Assembly (NCBI RefSeq): GCF_001713355.1
Contig: NZ_CP016448.1
Span: 930,001 to 994,000 of the forward strand
Direction: 5' to 3'
Origin: Methyloversatilis sp. RAC08
GTDB taxonomy: Bacteria > Pseudomonadota > Gammaproteobacteria > Burkholderiales > Rhodocyclaceae
DNA length: 64,000 nt
The notes below the pieces were generated by a model. That model was not told the origin of the DNA. It did not search any database and saw only the letters and a program-made list of their open reading frames with translations. Positions 1-9,652 of the stretch are shown piece after piece. The stretch's first letter is position 1. Every line of letters begins with the position of its first letter. The translations under genes and the position numbers were made by a program.

Positions 1-462
1 GCCCGAGGTGTAGCCCGAAGCGGTGACCGACAGTGCGTACAGCGCACCCCTATCTATGGCGCGCTGGATGCGGCTGAAATCGAGTCTTTCGGTCAGCAGT
101 TCGCGCAGGGGCGTGTTGTCGAGCAGCGACTTCGGGTAACGATCGACCGCCCAGCCGAACATCAGCGCCATCAGCCATCGGGCACCGGTGCGAGCAAGCC
201 CGAGGTTGTCGGCGCGATAGACCTGTCCGGCATGGAAGTTTCGCCAGATGTACAGCAGGTTGTCGACGGCGTCGCCGAAGTCCTCGCTGTAGACACCCAG
301 CGACACGGCATTGATGGCGCCGGCCGACGTGCCGCACAGGATGGGAAAGGGGTTGATGCGCGTGTCGGGCAGCAGATCGCGCACCGCCGACAGGACGCCG
401 ACCTGATAGGCGGCGCGCGCGCCACCCCCGGACAACACCAGCGCCGTCCTCGCTTGCTGCAC
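1..462 (-). CDS. Patatin-like phospholipase, N-terminal part
   Basis: Predicted serine lipid acyl hydrolase of the patatin family; the gene runs off the start of the window, so only the first 154 residues are visible. They hold the glycine-rich oxyanion loop GGGARAAYQVG (residues 12-22) and the nucleophile elbow GTSAG (44-48, Ser46). The catalytic Asp motif (DGG/DGA), which lies further on in the family, is outside the window. I chose the GTG start at 462 because GGGGAGG lies just upstream; a TTG in frame directly before it is an alternative. It is transcribed away from the following maeB stop, about 70 bases apart on the same strand. Substrate cannot be told from this fragment. Confidence 0.85.
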   Translation of the reverse strand, partial: MQQARTALVLSGGGARAAYQVGVLSAVRDLLPDTRINPFPILCGTSAGAINAVSLGVYSEDFGDAVDNLLYIWRNFHAGQVYRADNLGLARTGARWLMALMFGWAVDRYPKSLLDNTPLRELLTERLDFSRIQRAIDRGALYALSVTASGYTSG

Positions 463-532
463 CAAGCCTCCCCTTCTGGCCGCGCATGCCGGTTCCAGCC
501 GGCATGCGTGCGTCAGTGCACTGCGCGGGTCT

Positions 533-2806
533 TCAGCGTATCTGCCCCGCCTCGACCACGGTCAGTGCTGTCATGTTCACGATGCGCCGCACGGTGGCGG
601 TCGGCGTGAGGATGTGCACCGGACGCTTGGCACCGAGCAATATCGGGCCGATCGTCATGCCCTCGCCGGCTGCGGTCTTCAGCAGGTTGTACGAAATGTT
701 CGCCGCATCCAGCGTCGGGAAGATAAGCAGATTCGCTTCGTCCCGCAATCTGGAATTGGGGAAGATGCGGGTACGGATGTCGATGTCGAGCGCCGCGTCG
801 CCATGCATTTCACCTTCGACTTCGAGATGCGGGTGGTCGGCGTGCAGCATTTCCAGCGCGCGGCGCATCTTGTCGGCGGTCGGCGTGTTGTCGGAACCGA
901 AGTTGGAATGCGACAACAGCGCAATCCTCGGTTCGATGCCGAAGCGACGCGCTTCCTCAGCAGCCAGTACGGTCATCTCGACCACCTGCGCAGCCGTCGG
1001 GTCGTAATTGACATAGGTGTCGCACAGCATGACGGTACGACCCGGCAGGTTCAGCAGATTCATTGCATAGAAGTTGCTCAGGCCATCCTTGAGGCCCAGC
1101 ACATTGCGCACGAATTGAAGGTGGCGCGTAAAGTGGCCGAATGTGCCGCAGATCAGGCCGTCGGCGTAACCCAGCCGGGTCAGCAGTGCGCCGATCAGCG
1201 TGGTGCGGCGGCGCGCTTCGAGCTTGGCGTAATCGACCGAAATGCCCTTGCGCTCGGTCAGGCTGTGATAGAGCGTCCACAGCTCCTTGTAGCGCGGGTC
1301 GTTGTCCGGCGTGACCAGTTCGAAATCGACCTCGGGCCGCAGCCGCAGGCCCAGTTTCTGGATGCGTGACAGCACGACGTCGCGGCGACCGATCAGTATC
1401 GGTCGTGCCATGCCTTCGTCCACCACGTTGCGCACCGCGCTCAGCACGCGCTCATCTTCGCCTTCGGCGTAGATGATGCGTTTCGGATTGCGCTTGGCTT
1501 CGGCGAACACCGGTTTCATGACGAGGCCGGATATCCACACCAGATTGTTCAGTTGCTGGCGATAGGCTTCGAAGTCTTCGATCGGGCGCGTCGCCACGCC
1601 GGAATCCATCGCGGCTTGTGCCACGGCCGGTGCGATCTTCACGATGAGACGCGGGTCGAACGGCTTCGGAATGAGGTACTCCGGCCCGAATGACAGGGGT
1701 TGCTCGCCGTAGGCGGCACGCACGATTTCGCTCTGCTCGACCTGCGCCAGTTCGGCGATCGCCAGCACCGCGGCCAGCTTCATTTCTTCGGTGATCGTGG
1801 TCGCGCCGACATCTAGCGCACCGCGGAAGATGAACGGGAAGCACAGCACGTTGTTGACCTGGTTCGGGTAGTCCGAACGTCCGGTCGCGATCACTGCATC
1901 GCTGCGCACCGACTTCACCTCTTCCGGCAGGATTTCCGGCGTCGGGTTGGCCAGCGCGAAGATCAGCGGGCGCGGTCCCATGCGCATCACCATGTCGGCC
2001 TTCAGCACGCCACCGGCCGACAGGCCCAGAAACACGTCGGCGTCGCCGATCACGTCACCCAGTGTGCGCGCGTCAGTCACCTTGGCGTAACGCGCCTTCA
2101 GCGGCTCCATGTCTTCCTTGCGACCTTCGTACACCACGCCCTTGATGTCGGTCACCCAGATGTTCTCGACCGGCATGCCGAGCAGCACCAGCAGATCGAG
2201 GCAGGCCAGTGCGGCCGCGCCGGCACCGGAGGTCACCAGTTTGACTTCGCGGATGTCCTTGCCGACCGCCTTCAGGCCATTGAGTATTGCGGCGCCGACG
2301 ACGATCGCCGTGCCGTGCTGGTCGTCATGGAAGACCGGAATCTTCATCCGTTCGCGCAGCTTGCGCTCGATGTAGAAGCACTCCGGCGCCTTGATGTCTT
2401 CAAGGTTGATGCCGCCGAAGGTCGGTTCCATGCTGGCGATGATGTCGACCAGCTTGTCCGGGTCGCGCTCGTCAAGCTCGATATCGAACACATCGATGTT
2501 GGCGAACTTCTTGAACAGCACCGCCTTGCCTTCCATTACCGGCTTGGCGGCCAGCGGACCGATCGGGCCGAGGCCCAGAACCGCCGTACCGTTGGTGATG
2601 ACGCCGATCAGATTGCCGCGCGCCGTGAGCGAACTCACTTCAAGCGGGTTGGCGACGATTTCCTCGCACGCGGCGGCAACGCCGGGCGAGTAGGCGAGCG
2701 AAAGGTCCTGCTGGTTGGTCAGTGCCTTGGTCGGTACGACGGAAATCTTGCCCGGACCGGGCTTGCGGTGGTAGTCCAGCGCGGCAGCGCGAATATGTTC
2801 GTCCAT
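533..2806 (-). CDS. maeB: NADP-dependent malic enzyme (malic enzyme / phosphotransacetylase-like fusion)
   Basis: Cytosolic enzyme that decarboxylates malate oxidatively to pyruvate, making NADPH. The 757-residue length is that of the large bacterial MaeB: an N-terminal malic domain ([15 protein letters not shown] near residue 40), an NAD(P)-binding domain ([17 protein letters not shown] near 190-210), and from about residue 430 a phosphate acetyl/butaryl transferase-like domain ([13 protein letters not shown]) that is thought to be regulatory rather than catalytic. Start at ATG 2806; a TTG four codons upstream is also open but sits too close to the GGAGG. Stands alone on the minus strand, downstream of a lytic transglycosylase gene. 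Confidence 0.95.
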   Translation of the reverse strand: MDEHIRAAALDYHRKPGPGKISVVPTKALTNQQDLSLAYSPGVAAACEEIVANPLEVSSLTARGNLIGVITNGTAVLGLGPIGPLAAKPVMEGKAVLFKKFANIDVFDIELDERDPDKLVDIIASMEPTFGGINLEDIKAPECFYIERKLRERMKIPVFHDDQHGTAIVVGAAILNGLKAVGKDIREVKLVTSGAGAAALACLDLLVLLGMPVENIWVTDIKGVVYEGRKEDMEPLKARYAKVTDARTLGDVIGDADVFLGLSAGGVLKADMVMRMGPRPLIFALANPTPEILPEEVKSVRSDAVIATGRSDYPNQVNNVLCFPFIFRGALDVGATTITEEMKLAAVLAIAELAQVEQSEIVRAAYGEQPLSFGPEYLIPKPFDPRLIVKIAPAVAQAAMDSGVATRPIEDFEAYRQQLNNLVWISGLVMKPVFAEAKRNPKRIIYAEGEDERVLSAVRNVVDEGMARPILIGRRDVVLSRIQKLGLRLRPEVDFELVTPDNDPRYKELWTLYHSLTERKGISVDYAKLEARRRTTLIGALLTRLGYADGLICGTFGHFTRHLQFVRNVLGLKDGLSNFYAMNLLNLPGRTVMLCDTYVNYDPTAAQVVEMTVLAAEEARRFGIEPRIALLSHSNFGSDNTPTADKMRRALEMLHADHPHLEVEGEMHGDAALDIDIRTRIFPNSRLRDEANLLIFPTLDAANISYNLLKTAAGEGMTIGPILLGAKRPVHILTPTATVRRIVNMTALTVVEAGQIR

Positions 2807-2986
2807 GATGAACAGCAAATCCTCCGATCGAGTGATACGACACTGCGACCACGACCCACCTGGTGGGTGGGCATGGTGCAGTGCGAAAACTCAGGATTTT
2901 AGCTGTTCGGCGAGCAGCGCGGGCTGTGGTTTACCGTTGGCTGTCGCTTATCGAACACCGGGCGAGCGCCCGGGCGGCTGCATGCC

Positions 2987-3715
2987 TCAGATGGCAGCCT
3001 GTGCCGTCTGCATCGGCGGCGCGAACAGGCCCTGCAGACGGCGGTACTCGTTCAGTACCTTGTTCGAGTACACCAGATCCGGATCCTCGATCGATCCGAC
3101 ATAGCGCTGCAGGCCGCCTTCGACCGATCCCGCCGAGCGGATGTACTCGCGCAGCACCTGCGCGCCGACATGGATGCTGATGCGCGGTTCGAGCAGCGTC
3201 GCGTCCGGCCCGTGCAGCGCAAGCTTCTCCGGGTGGAAACGCGGAATGACCTGGGTCAGGCCCTGCGCTCCCCACACGCTTTCGGCAGTCGGGTTGAATG
3301 CCGACTCGACGGAGATCAGCGCCACCAGAAGCAGAGGATCGATCCGGTACTGTGTGGCTGCGGAATAGATGTGCGGAATGTATTGCTCGACCGCAGCACG
3401 GGCCACGCGATGACGGCGCGACACCTGGTCGATCAGGGCCTTCTGCTGTGCAGACAGCTTCTGCCCGGACGCCGGCGCCTCGTCACGCGTCATGATGAAG
3501 TCGAGCGATGACGGCGCATTTCCACTGGCCGGCTCGATCGCATTGATCAGCGAAAACTCGGGCAGCGACGGCATGATCTGCGGTGTCAGTCCTGCTTCCG
3601 ATACCCGCATTCCGATGAATACGCTCACCATCACACCGACGGCGAGCAAACCGCCATGGGCGAAATGAACGACGATGGCGAAGACGCCCTTGAAAACCGA
3701 ATACAGCTTGTTCAT
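2987..3715 (-). CDS. Membrane-anchored lytic transglycosylase (SLT domain)
   Basis: Predicted murein lytic transglycosylase, cleaving the glycan strand of peptidoglycan from the periplasmic side. One hydrophobic segment at about residues 10-36 without a clear signal cleavage site suggests an N-terminal membrane anchor. The SLT domain follows from about residue 105: YRIDPLLLVALISVESAFNP carries the catalytic glutamate (Glu137), then GAQGLTQVIP, a version of the family's GxxGLMQ(V/I)xP motif, and a closing tyrosine motif LQRYVGS. An AGGAG box sits six bases before the ATG. The gene is 242 residues, in the range of simple SLT proteins. Its partner genes are unknown; flanks are unrelated metabolic genes. 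Confidence 0.85.
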   Translation of the reverse strand: MNKLYSVFKGVFAIVVHFAHGGLLAVGVMVSVFIGMRVSEAGLTPQIMPSLPEFSLINAIEPASGNAPSSLDFIMTRDEAPASGQKLSAQQKALIDQVSRRHRVARAAVEQYIPHIYSAATQYRIDPLLLVALISVESAFNPTAESVWGAQGLTQVIPRFHPEKLALHGPDATLLEPRISIHVGAQVLREYIRSAGSVEGGLQRYVGSIEDPDLVYSNKVLNEYRRLQGLFAPPMQTAQAAI

Positions 3716-4084
3716 GCAGCACTCCTTTCGAACGTCCGCGCGTCGCCTCGCAACGAGGTACGACGGATGTCTGAGGGATCCTTGTCAGGGATCGTTGCCG
3801 TGACGCGCGTCAAACACGCGTACAGGGGCTTTTCGATCGCATGATTCGCGGCATGGGGATATGCCGGAACATCTGGACAGTCTGATCAGCGCTGGGCGCT
3901 GTCGGACCACGTTGAAACAGCGGATGACGTTGTCGTGATGGACACTCATCCGGAGGGGCGACCAAGCAACCCGGCCGCGATAGTGCTGATTCAGCGGAGT
4001 TTCGTCAAGTAAAGCTTCGTAAAGCGAAGTGTCGGCAGGCGCCGGCGCTTGACTGAAAATCAGGAAGGGACGACAGCGAAGCGG
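3716..4084. other. Intergenic stretch without a supported gene
   Basis: Between the lytic transglycosylase start and the terminator of the histone-like gene. Open frames here are short and lack ribosome sites or recognisable products. A small inverted repeat (CTTCG/CGAAG) lies near 4012-4030. Probably holds the promoter of the transglycosylase gene, but I could not pick a convincing -35/-10 pair. Confidence 0.5.
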
Positions 4085-4119
4085 AAAGAAAAAACCGTGG
4101 AGGCACGAAGGCCTCCACG
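4085..4119 (-). terminator. Rho-independent terminator of the histone H1-like gene
   Basis: Nine-base perfect stem, CGTGGAGGC at 4096-4104 with its complement at 4111-4119, six-base loop, followed on the minus strand by a T-rich run (complement of 4085-4094). Lies about 15 bases beyond the stop codon of the histone-like gene. Confidence 0.85.
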
Positions 4120-4133
4120 CGAGCAGAAAACGC

Positions 4134-5030
4134 TCAGGACGGGCGTGAGCCTGTCGGGAACGGCCATGCAGCAGCCGGATTCAACGATGACTTGATGCCC
4201 GGTGTGGCAGCCGTCGACGGCGTTGCAGGCGCGGGAGCAGCGGGCGCCGGCGCCGGATCGGACGACTTCGAAACCACTTTCGTCGCAGCCGGTGCAGCCA
4301 CCTTCTTCGCAGCGGGCTTCGCTGCCGGCTTGGCTGTGGCCTTCGCCGGTGCAGCCTTCTTCGCAGCGGGCTTTGCCGCCGGCTTGGCCGCAGCCTTCGC
4401 CGGTGCAGCCTTCTTCGCAGCGGGCTTTGCCGCCGGCTTGGCCGCAGCCTTCGCCGGTGCAGCCTTCTTCGCAGCGGGCTTCGCCGCCGGCTTGGCCGCA
4501 GCCTTTGCCGGTGCAGCCTTCTTCGCTGCGGGCTTTGCCGCTGGCTTGGCCGCAACCTTCGCCGGTGCAGCCTTCTTCGCAGCGGGCTTCGCCGCCGGCT
4601 TGGCCGCAGCCTTCGCCGGTGCAGCCTTCTTCGCAGCGGGCTTCGCCGCCGGCTTGGCCGCAGCCTTTGCCGGTGCAGCCTTCTTCGCAGCGGGCTTCGC
4701 CGCCGGCTTGGCCGCAGCCTTCGCCGGTGCAGCCTTCTTCGCAGCGGGCTTTGCCGCCGGCTTGGCCGCAGCCTTCGCCGGTGCAGCCTTCTTCGCAGCG
4801 GGCTTCGCTGCCGGCTTGGCCGCAGCCTTCGCCGGTGCAGCCTTCTTCGCAGCGGGCTTTGCCGCCGGCTTGGCCGCAGCCTTCGCCGGTGCAGCCTTCT
4901 TCGCAGCGGGCTTTGCCGCCGGCTTGGCCGCAGCCTTCACCGGTGCGGCCTTCTTCGCTGCAGGTTTCGCAGCAGCTTTACTCGGGGCACTCGCCTTCTT
5001 CGCCCCCTTCTTTGCGTCAGCTTCAGCCAT
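4134..5030 (-). CDS. Histone H1-like alanine/lysine/proline repeat protein
   Basis: A 298-residue, very basic protein made almost only of Ala, Lys and Pro, resembling bacterial histone H1-like (Hc1/AlgP-type) proteins that bind DNA and compact the nucleoid. After a short start (MAEADAKKGAKKASAPSK) comes an 18-residue unit containing KKAAPAK and AAKPAAKP, repeated about a dozen times, then a Ser/Pro/Ala-rich tail without lysine repeats. I start at ATG 5030, which has GAGGAG about 8 bases upstream; 38 more codons are open upstream but do not look coding. Ends at a strong terminator. A role in nucleoid structure or transcription (as for AlgP) is inferred from composition only. Confidence 0.8.
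   Translation of the reverse strand: MAEADAKKGAKKASAPSKAAAKPAAKKAAPVKAAAKPAAKPAAKKAAPAKAAAKPAAKPAAKKAAPAKAAAKPAAKPAAKKAAPAKAAAKPAAKPAAKKAAPAKAAAKPAAKPAAKKAAPAKAAAKPAAKPAAKKAAPAKAAAKPAAKPAAKKAAPAKVAAKPAAKPAAKKAAPAKAAAKPAAKPAAKKAAPAKAAAKPAAKPAAKKAAPAKAAAKPAAKPAAKKAAPAKATAKPAAKPAAKKVAAPAATKVVSKSSDPAPAPAAPAPATPSTAATPGIKSSLNPAAAWPFPTGSRPS
4305..4975. repeat. 54-bp tandem repeat inside the histone H1-like gene
   Basis: About twelve copies of a 54-base unit coding for the 18-residue Ala/Lys/Pro repeat. Copies differ mainly at third positions (for example TTC/TTT and GCC/GCT alternations) plus rare substitutions such as Val or Thr for Ala, so the array is old enough to have diverged but may still change copy number by slippage. 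Confidence 0.9.
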
Positions 5031-6209
5031 GACTACTCTCCTCTGGATAACAGGAATTGACAGCACCTCAGCCCCTCCGGTGGCGGAAGGTCCGTTCACG
5101 ACGGTGCGCACCCTGCGCATCGCCAGGAACACTTTTCGGCCCATGCAGATCGCTCCGCATCTGCCAGCGGATCACCTATCCGCAGGACGCCCGGACAACA
5201 CATGTCGTCCGGATGTCCGGTTCATCTTCGTATGCAGCCCGACGCTGCTTACGACATTCAAAAGTACTAATGAAGGCGGGATCGCTCCATACCGTGAATT
5301 CCTTCGCGTGTATCGACCCTGGCCATCGCCCGGGAACGCGCAATGGCGGTCATGCATTGCGCCGCCTTCGCGTGCACGACGCATGCAGACCTGCATTGAC
5401 CGACCTCGTGCGGAACGGACCCACGCACACGGTGACGACAGGATGGGAGGGCGGATGAAATGGCCGATCGCGATCGGCTGTTCGGGGTTTGGACCGGGGG
5501 AGATGCAATCGACTTCATCGGGGACAGGCGACCCGAATCGCCGGTCAGCGCGATAACTGACAAGAGGCTTGAAGATTTCGTCACAAGGGACTGATTCATG
5601 GGCCGAAAGTATTACATAACCATCAGGTTTTAAAGCAACAATCCACACAAAAGTCCAGATTTTTTTCCGACTTTTGACCTGCGTTTCAGACGATTATTCC
5701 CTCGGCATTGCCAAAAGCGCTCCGGACCGGCGTCCTGAAACCGTTGCCGGGAAAGGATCACAGCACACCGGCTATTTCTCGAAGCAGCGCTTGCAAGGGA
5801 TTTCCGGCTGACTTGAAAGTGTTGCGAAGCTGCCATTGATCTGCGCCGCAGAACGGTACCCGTAGTGTGCTGCAGCGTCCGGATAACTAGATACAGCGTC
5901 TTGCGCCCAGCGATTTTCTGACTTCGACCACGCCGGCACTTCGCTCCGCGGCGCAGCCGGCGCCGGCGCACAGGGCCACTGCACAAGCGCCCCCCGCCAT
6001 GCGAGTGCCCGCCACATTGGGCACGGGTTGAACTGCGCAGATCCAGCAGTCCGGCACGCCACCGACCGACAGCCGCACGTGACGATGATCACCGTGCTTT
6101 CGAGTGCGCTCACGCGTTGCAGATGGACGATTGCCGCGCGCCGGTCGCGGTGGGAGAAATCCGCCTCCTGATTGTCGACCGCGAGCGGCAGAACGCAGAC
6201 GACAACCGG
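5031..6209. other. Long intergenic region with no supported gene
   Basis: About 1.2 kb between two minus-strand genes. Several open frames exist on both strands, but none has a recognisable product or a good ribosome site. A 113-residue minus-strand frame at 5772-6113 and a short lipoprotein-like minus-strand frame ending at 5887 are the least unlikely. The stretch 5590-5720 is visibly more AT-rich than its surroundings, as expected of a regulatory region. The upstream region of the histone-like gene is at its left end. Confidence 0.5.
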
Positions 6210-7907
6210 TCAGACGCGTTCCGGTTCGTGCGGCGGCTGTGCCGGACTGGGCCACCATCCGGACGGCGGTACCACCTGCGGCGTCGGCGTATCGGCCATG
6301 TAATGCGGCGACATGATCTGGACGCCGTACTCGTTGAACACGTCCTGGATGTTGCCGTGCAGCTGGTTCAGCGCTTCGGCGCGCCGTGCCGGCGCGCTCT
6401 TGTCGATCTGCGCGCACATCCTGTATTCGACATAGAAGTCGGACAGCGCAGTCTGCAGCACATAGGGCAGCGGCGTCTGCGCGACACCCGGCGTGCGCCG
6501 TGCGGCTTCGAGCAGCATGGCATGCACCTGTCGCCAGGGTGTGGCGTAGCCGATGGTGACCGTCGTGTGTACGACGAAATGGCCATCGGTCACCAGGCGG
6601 GAAAAGTTGCGCACCGGGTGGCTGAACATGACCGCGTTCGGAATGCTCACCTCCTCGCCCATGCCGGTATGGATCCGGGTCGCGAACAAACCGATGTTCA
6701 TCACCGTGCCTTCGGTTTCGCCGGCCTTCACATATTCACCCGGACGCAGCGAGCGGGAGTACATCAGGCTGAAACCCGACAGCACCTGACCGACGATGCT
6801 GGAAGCACCGAGCGACAGCATCAGGCCGGCCAGCACCGACACGCCCTTGAACGCCTCGCTGTGCGAACCGGGCAGGTAGGGATACGCCATCGCCAACGCA
6901 AACAGCCAGATGATCAGATTGCCGAGGCGGCGCGTCGGCCCCGCGGTATCGACGTCCAGCCCGGCTACCCTGGCCTCGCCGCTTTCGACCCGTTCGAGCA
7001 GCGCGCCGAGCGCCCTTGAACTGACGCGTGCCAGCAGGAAAATGAGCACTGCGATCACCAGTCCGGGGATCGCACCCGCAATGGCCCACGCAAACTGCGC
7101 AAGCACGTCGAGCAGCCAGGCTGTAGAGCGCTCGCCCCACGGACGGGACCAGGCGAACTGATGCAGCACGAAGGTGAGCCACGCGTCGATCAGCAGCACC
7201 GCCGCCAGCCAGCTCAGTCCGCGCGACACGGCGTTCAGCACGCGGCGGGCGTGCTCGGCATAGGCGGCAAGCAGATCGCCGGCGGATCGGTCCTGCTGCC
7301 ATGCCGCGAGACGCCGATCGAGCCGCTCCGCCAGTTTGCGACGCAGCCAGAACACGCCCTTCAGCAGCAGCAGGGCGAGCAGCGTTGCACCGGCGGACCA
7401 GGCGAGCCCCTGACCGATGCGTCGCGCATCGCCCTTTTCACGCACTTCGAGTACGGCGGCCTGCAGGCGACGCTGCACTTCTTCGGCCGCCGCATTGAAC
7501 GACAGGCCGGAAGACGGCCCGACATCGTCGGCCACCAGATGGAACACCCGTTCGCCATCGAACTTCAGGCTGGCGGTCGCGCCTTCACGCATCAGCGTGA
7601 TGGCGGCCGGACCTCCGCCCGCCAGCATGCGCTCCAGCGTCGCCTCGGCCTGCTGGGCGCGAACCGCAGGCGCATCGTCCAGCAGCGTGGCCCGAAAGGT
7701 CACGATGCGGCGTCGATTCACGAACAGAGTGTCTTCTTCAACGTCGACGCTGCCGCCGCGCGACAACTCGAACACTGGTCGGTCAGGCGCAATGACCGGC
7801 GCAGGCGGCGCATCCGGCGCCTGGGAAAATGCGCCGGCCGAGCCGGTCGCGGCACAGATCAGAAAGAACAGGCGCAGGCAGCGGAATGCAATACGGCGGG
7901 CGATCAC
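6210..7907 (-). CDS. MscS-family mechanosensitive ion channel, large form
   Basis: Predicted small-conductance mechanosensitive channel that releases solutes under osmotic downshock. After a signal peptide (VIARRIAFRCLRLFFLICAA, cut near SAGAFS) there is a periplasmic domain of about 120 residues, then several membrane helices, and the MscS pore/beta module in the C-terminal third: GLMLSLGASSIVGQVLSGF (pore helix), MYSRSLRPGEYV and VSIPNAVMFSHPVRN. I choose the GTG start at 7907 because GGAGAC lies just upstream and it places the signal peptide at the N-terminus; in-frame ATGs at 7949 and 7982 would add 14 or 25 residues. Longer than the 280-residue E. coli MscS, like MscM-type or YbdG-type members. 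Confidence 0.85.
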   Translation of the reverse strand: MIARRIAFRCLRLFFLICAATGSAGAFSQAPDAPPAPVIAPDRPVFELSRGGSVDVEEDTLFVNRRRIVTFRATLLDDAPAVRAQQAEATLERMLAGGGPAAITLMREGATASLKFDGERVFHLVADDVGPSSGLSFNAAAEEVQRRLQAAVLEVREKGDARRIGQGLAWSAGATLLALLLLKGVFWLRRKLAERLDRRLAAWQQDRSAGDLLAAYAEHARRVLNAVSRGLSWLAAVLLIDAWLTFVLHQFAWSRPWGERSTAWLLDVLAQFAWAIAGAIPGLVIAVLIFLLARVSSRALGALLERVESGEARVAGLDVDTAGPTRRLGNLIIWLFALAMAYPYLPGSHSEAFKGVSVLAGLMLSLGASSIVGQVLSGFSLMYSRSLRPGEYVKAGETEGTVMNIGLFATRIHTGMGEEVSIPNAVMFSHPVRNFSRLVTDGHFVVHTTVTIGYATPWRQVHAMLLEAARRTPGVAQTPLPYVLQTALSDFYVEYRMCAQIDKSAPARRAEALNQLHGNIQDVFNEYGVQIMSPHYMADTPTPQVVPPSGWWPSPAQPPHEPERV

Positions 7908-8210
7908 GCACGTCTCCGGATCAAGTCGACAGTCGCGAGAATGCTGCATTCCAGGAGGATCGTCCAATGCCGCGTCCGTCATGTCATGCCTGGTGCGACG
8001 GCGCCCGGTCCGGCCTGGGCACCGGGGTGCTTTCTGTGGTCAAAGATCCGTCGTCGGGCAGTTACGGGGGCTTCGCCCGTGAAGCGGTCGAATCGCGCTG
8101 TACCGCCACACCGACGCCCTGCGGCTGAGGACACGAATGACCTGAAAATCGTTGATTCTGCCGATGGCGCCACGAACTTCATCCGACGCCGGCGGCCTTG
8201 GCGGCTCCGG

Positions 8211-9086
8211 TCAGCGCCCCGGCGCTGCCGCCATCGCTTCCGCCATCTCCTCGCCCATGCGCACGCTGCGCCCGGGCGTCCAGTCGGCGCGTGCGCGCAG
8301 CACGTTCTTCGGGAACAGCATCACCACGGTCGAGCCGAGCAGGAAGCGCCCCATTTCCTCGCCGCGTGCGAGCCGGATGTCCTGCTCGTCGTAGCGCCAG
8401 TCGCGCAGCGTACCGGGGCGCGGCGGGTTGATCAGACCGTGCCAGACGGTCTGCATGCTGCCGACCGCCATGGCGCCGACCAGCGTCAGCACGAAGGGAC
8501 CAAATGCCGAATCGAACAGGCACACCACGCGCTCGTTGCGCGCGAACAGTCCGGGTACACCGGCCACCGTCGCAGGATTCACCGAATACAGCGTACCCGG
8601 CACATGAATCATGCGCCGCAGCCGCCCGTCGCACGGCATGTGGATACGGTGGTAGTCCTTCGGGCTGAGGTAGATCGAAATCGCCTCACCGCCTTCGAAG
8701 GGCGCAGCCAGCGCGGCATCGCCGCCCACCAGCGCCTGGGCGCAATAGGCGTGCCCCTTCACCTGCAGGATGGTGGCGTCACGCAGCGTCACGCAGTCGA
8801 TCACCGAGCCATCGACCGGGCTTACGAAGGGCGCGTCGGCCAGCGGACGCACGCCGTCGCGCAGCGCCCGGGTGAAGAAGTCGTTGAAGCAGGCGTAGTG
8901 CGTCGGGTCCGGATCGGCCGCCTCGCTCATGTCCACGCCGTACTTGCGGATGAACCACGGAATGATGCCGCGCGTCCATGGCGCGCGGGAATTGGCGACG
9001 AATTCGGCGAACCGGGTCAGCGCCTGCTTGGGCAACACATGCTGCAGCCGGACAAACAGTCGATCGTGAAGATCAGAAGACGACAT
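8211..9086 (-). CDS. psd: Phosphatidylserine decarboxylase
   Basis: Pyruvoyl enzyme of the inner membrane that converts phosphatidylserine to phosphatidylethanolamine. The 291-residue sequence shows the family landmarks: FNDFFTRAL and SPVDGSVID in the first third (catalytic Asp), DYHRIHMP (catalytic His), and LGST near residue 250, where self-cleavage between Gly and Ser forms the beta chain and the pyruvoyl group at the start of the small alpha chain. No pssA is next to it here. The start ATG 9086 has only a weak ribosome site. Confidence 0.95.
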   Translation of the reverse strand: MSSSDLHDRLFVRLQHVLPKQALTRFAEFVANSRAPWTRGIIPWFIRKYGVDMSEAADPDPTHYACFNDFFTRALRDGVRPLADAPFVSPVDGSVIDCVTLRDATILQVKGHAYCAQALVGGDAALAAPFEGGEAISIYLSPKDYHRIHMPCDGRLRRMIHVPGTLYSVNPATVAGVPGLFARNERVVCLFDSAFGPFVLTLVGAMAVGSMQTVWHGLINPPRPGTLRDWRYDEQDIRLARGEEMGRFLLGSTVVMLFPKNVLRARADWTPGRSVRMGEEMAEAMAAAPGR

Positions 9087-9372
9087 CGGGCGGTCTCGTG
9101 AGGGGGCCTTCGCGCACCTGTGCGCCCTGCGATGCGCAACAGCGTCTGACGGCCCGCTACCGCGTGTTCAGCGGAGTGTGACCGGATGGTGGCGCGGAGC
9201 AGAAGGCTCGCCAACTGCGAGCGCCCCGGATTTTCGGTCCCGCATATTAATGGAAGCGCCCGGCGGCGACACGGCGTTCGCACGCCCCCGGGCGCGGGTC
9301 ACGCATCTGCGGGGCGACCGGCGACGCCGCTGCCCTGCGGTATTCACGCAGTCCGCGACAGTCGGGGCGCTG

Positions 9373-9630
9373 TCAGCCGCCGCTGAGCGCCTGCACGATG
9401 ATCAGTTCGCCGTCCGCGCGCAGCGGCTGCGCGAGGTCGCGTACCTGTTCACCGTCGAAGAAGATGCGGATGTGGCGGCGGATGCGACCCTGCTCGTCGA
9501 TCATGCGAAAGCGGATGCCCGGGTACTGGCCGTCGAGCGCGTCGAGCACGTCAGCCAGCGTGGCGCCGGATGCCTCGGCATGAGCGCTTTCGGTGTAGGC
9601 GCGCAGGGCGCTCGGGATCAGCACCCTCAT
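9373..9630 (-). CDS. MoaD/ThiS-family small sulfur-carrier-like protein
   Basis: An 85-residue ubiquitin-like protein ending in SGG, the C-terminal Gly-Gly that is adenylated and thiocarboxylated in MoaD and ThiS sulfur carriers. It starts MRVLIPSALRAY and carries the typical TLADVLDALDGQYPG segment and ...GELIIVQALSGG end. It lies 22 bases downstream of an Asp-box (BNR) protein gene and is very probably co-transcribed with it; no other molybdopterin or thiamine gene is near. This pairing suggests it is not the housekeeping MoaD. The longer open frame upstream overlaps the BNR gene and is not coding. Confidence 0.85.
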   Translation of the reverse strand: MRVLIPSALRAYTESAHAEASGATLADVLDALDGQYPGIRFRMIDEQGRIRRHIRIFFDGEQVRDLAQPLRADGELIIVQALSGG

Positions 9631-9652
9631 CGGACGACTTTCCGCGCAGCGG

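Noticed and set aside
4192..5556. 454-residue open frame on the plus strand
   Set aside because: It is the complement of the Ala/Lys/Pro repeats read as Gly/Ala/Phe repeats; no ribosome site, and the minus-strand frame has a start site and terminator.
5172..5648. 158-residue minus-strand frame in the long gap
   Set aside because: No ribosome site, no recognisable motif, mixed composition; not supported as a gene.
5772..6113. 113-residue Cys-containing minus-strand frame
   Set aside because: Suggestive Cys spacing, but no family match, no good ribosome site and a competing frame is open as well.
7161..9101. 646-residue plus-strand open frame
   Set aside because: Runs antisense across the MscS and psd genes and has Arg/His-rich low-information composition.
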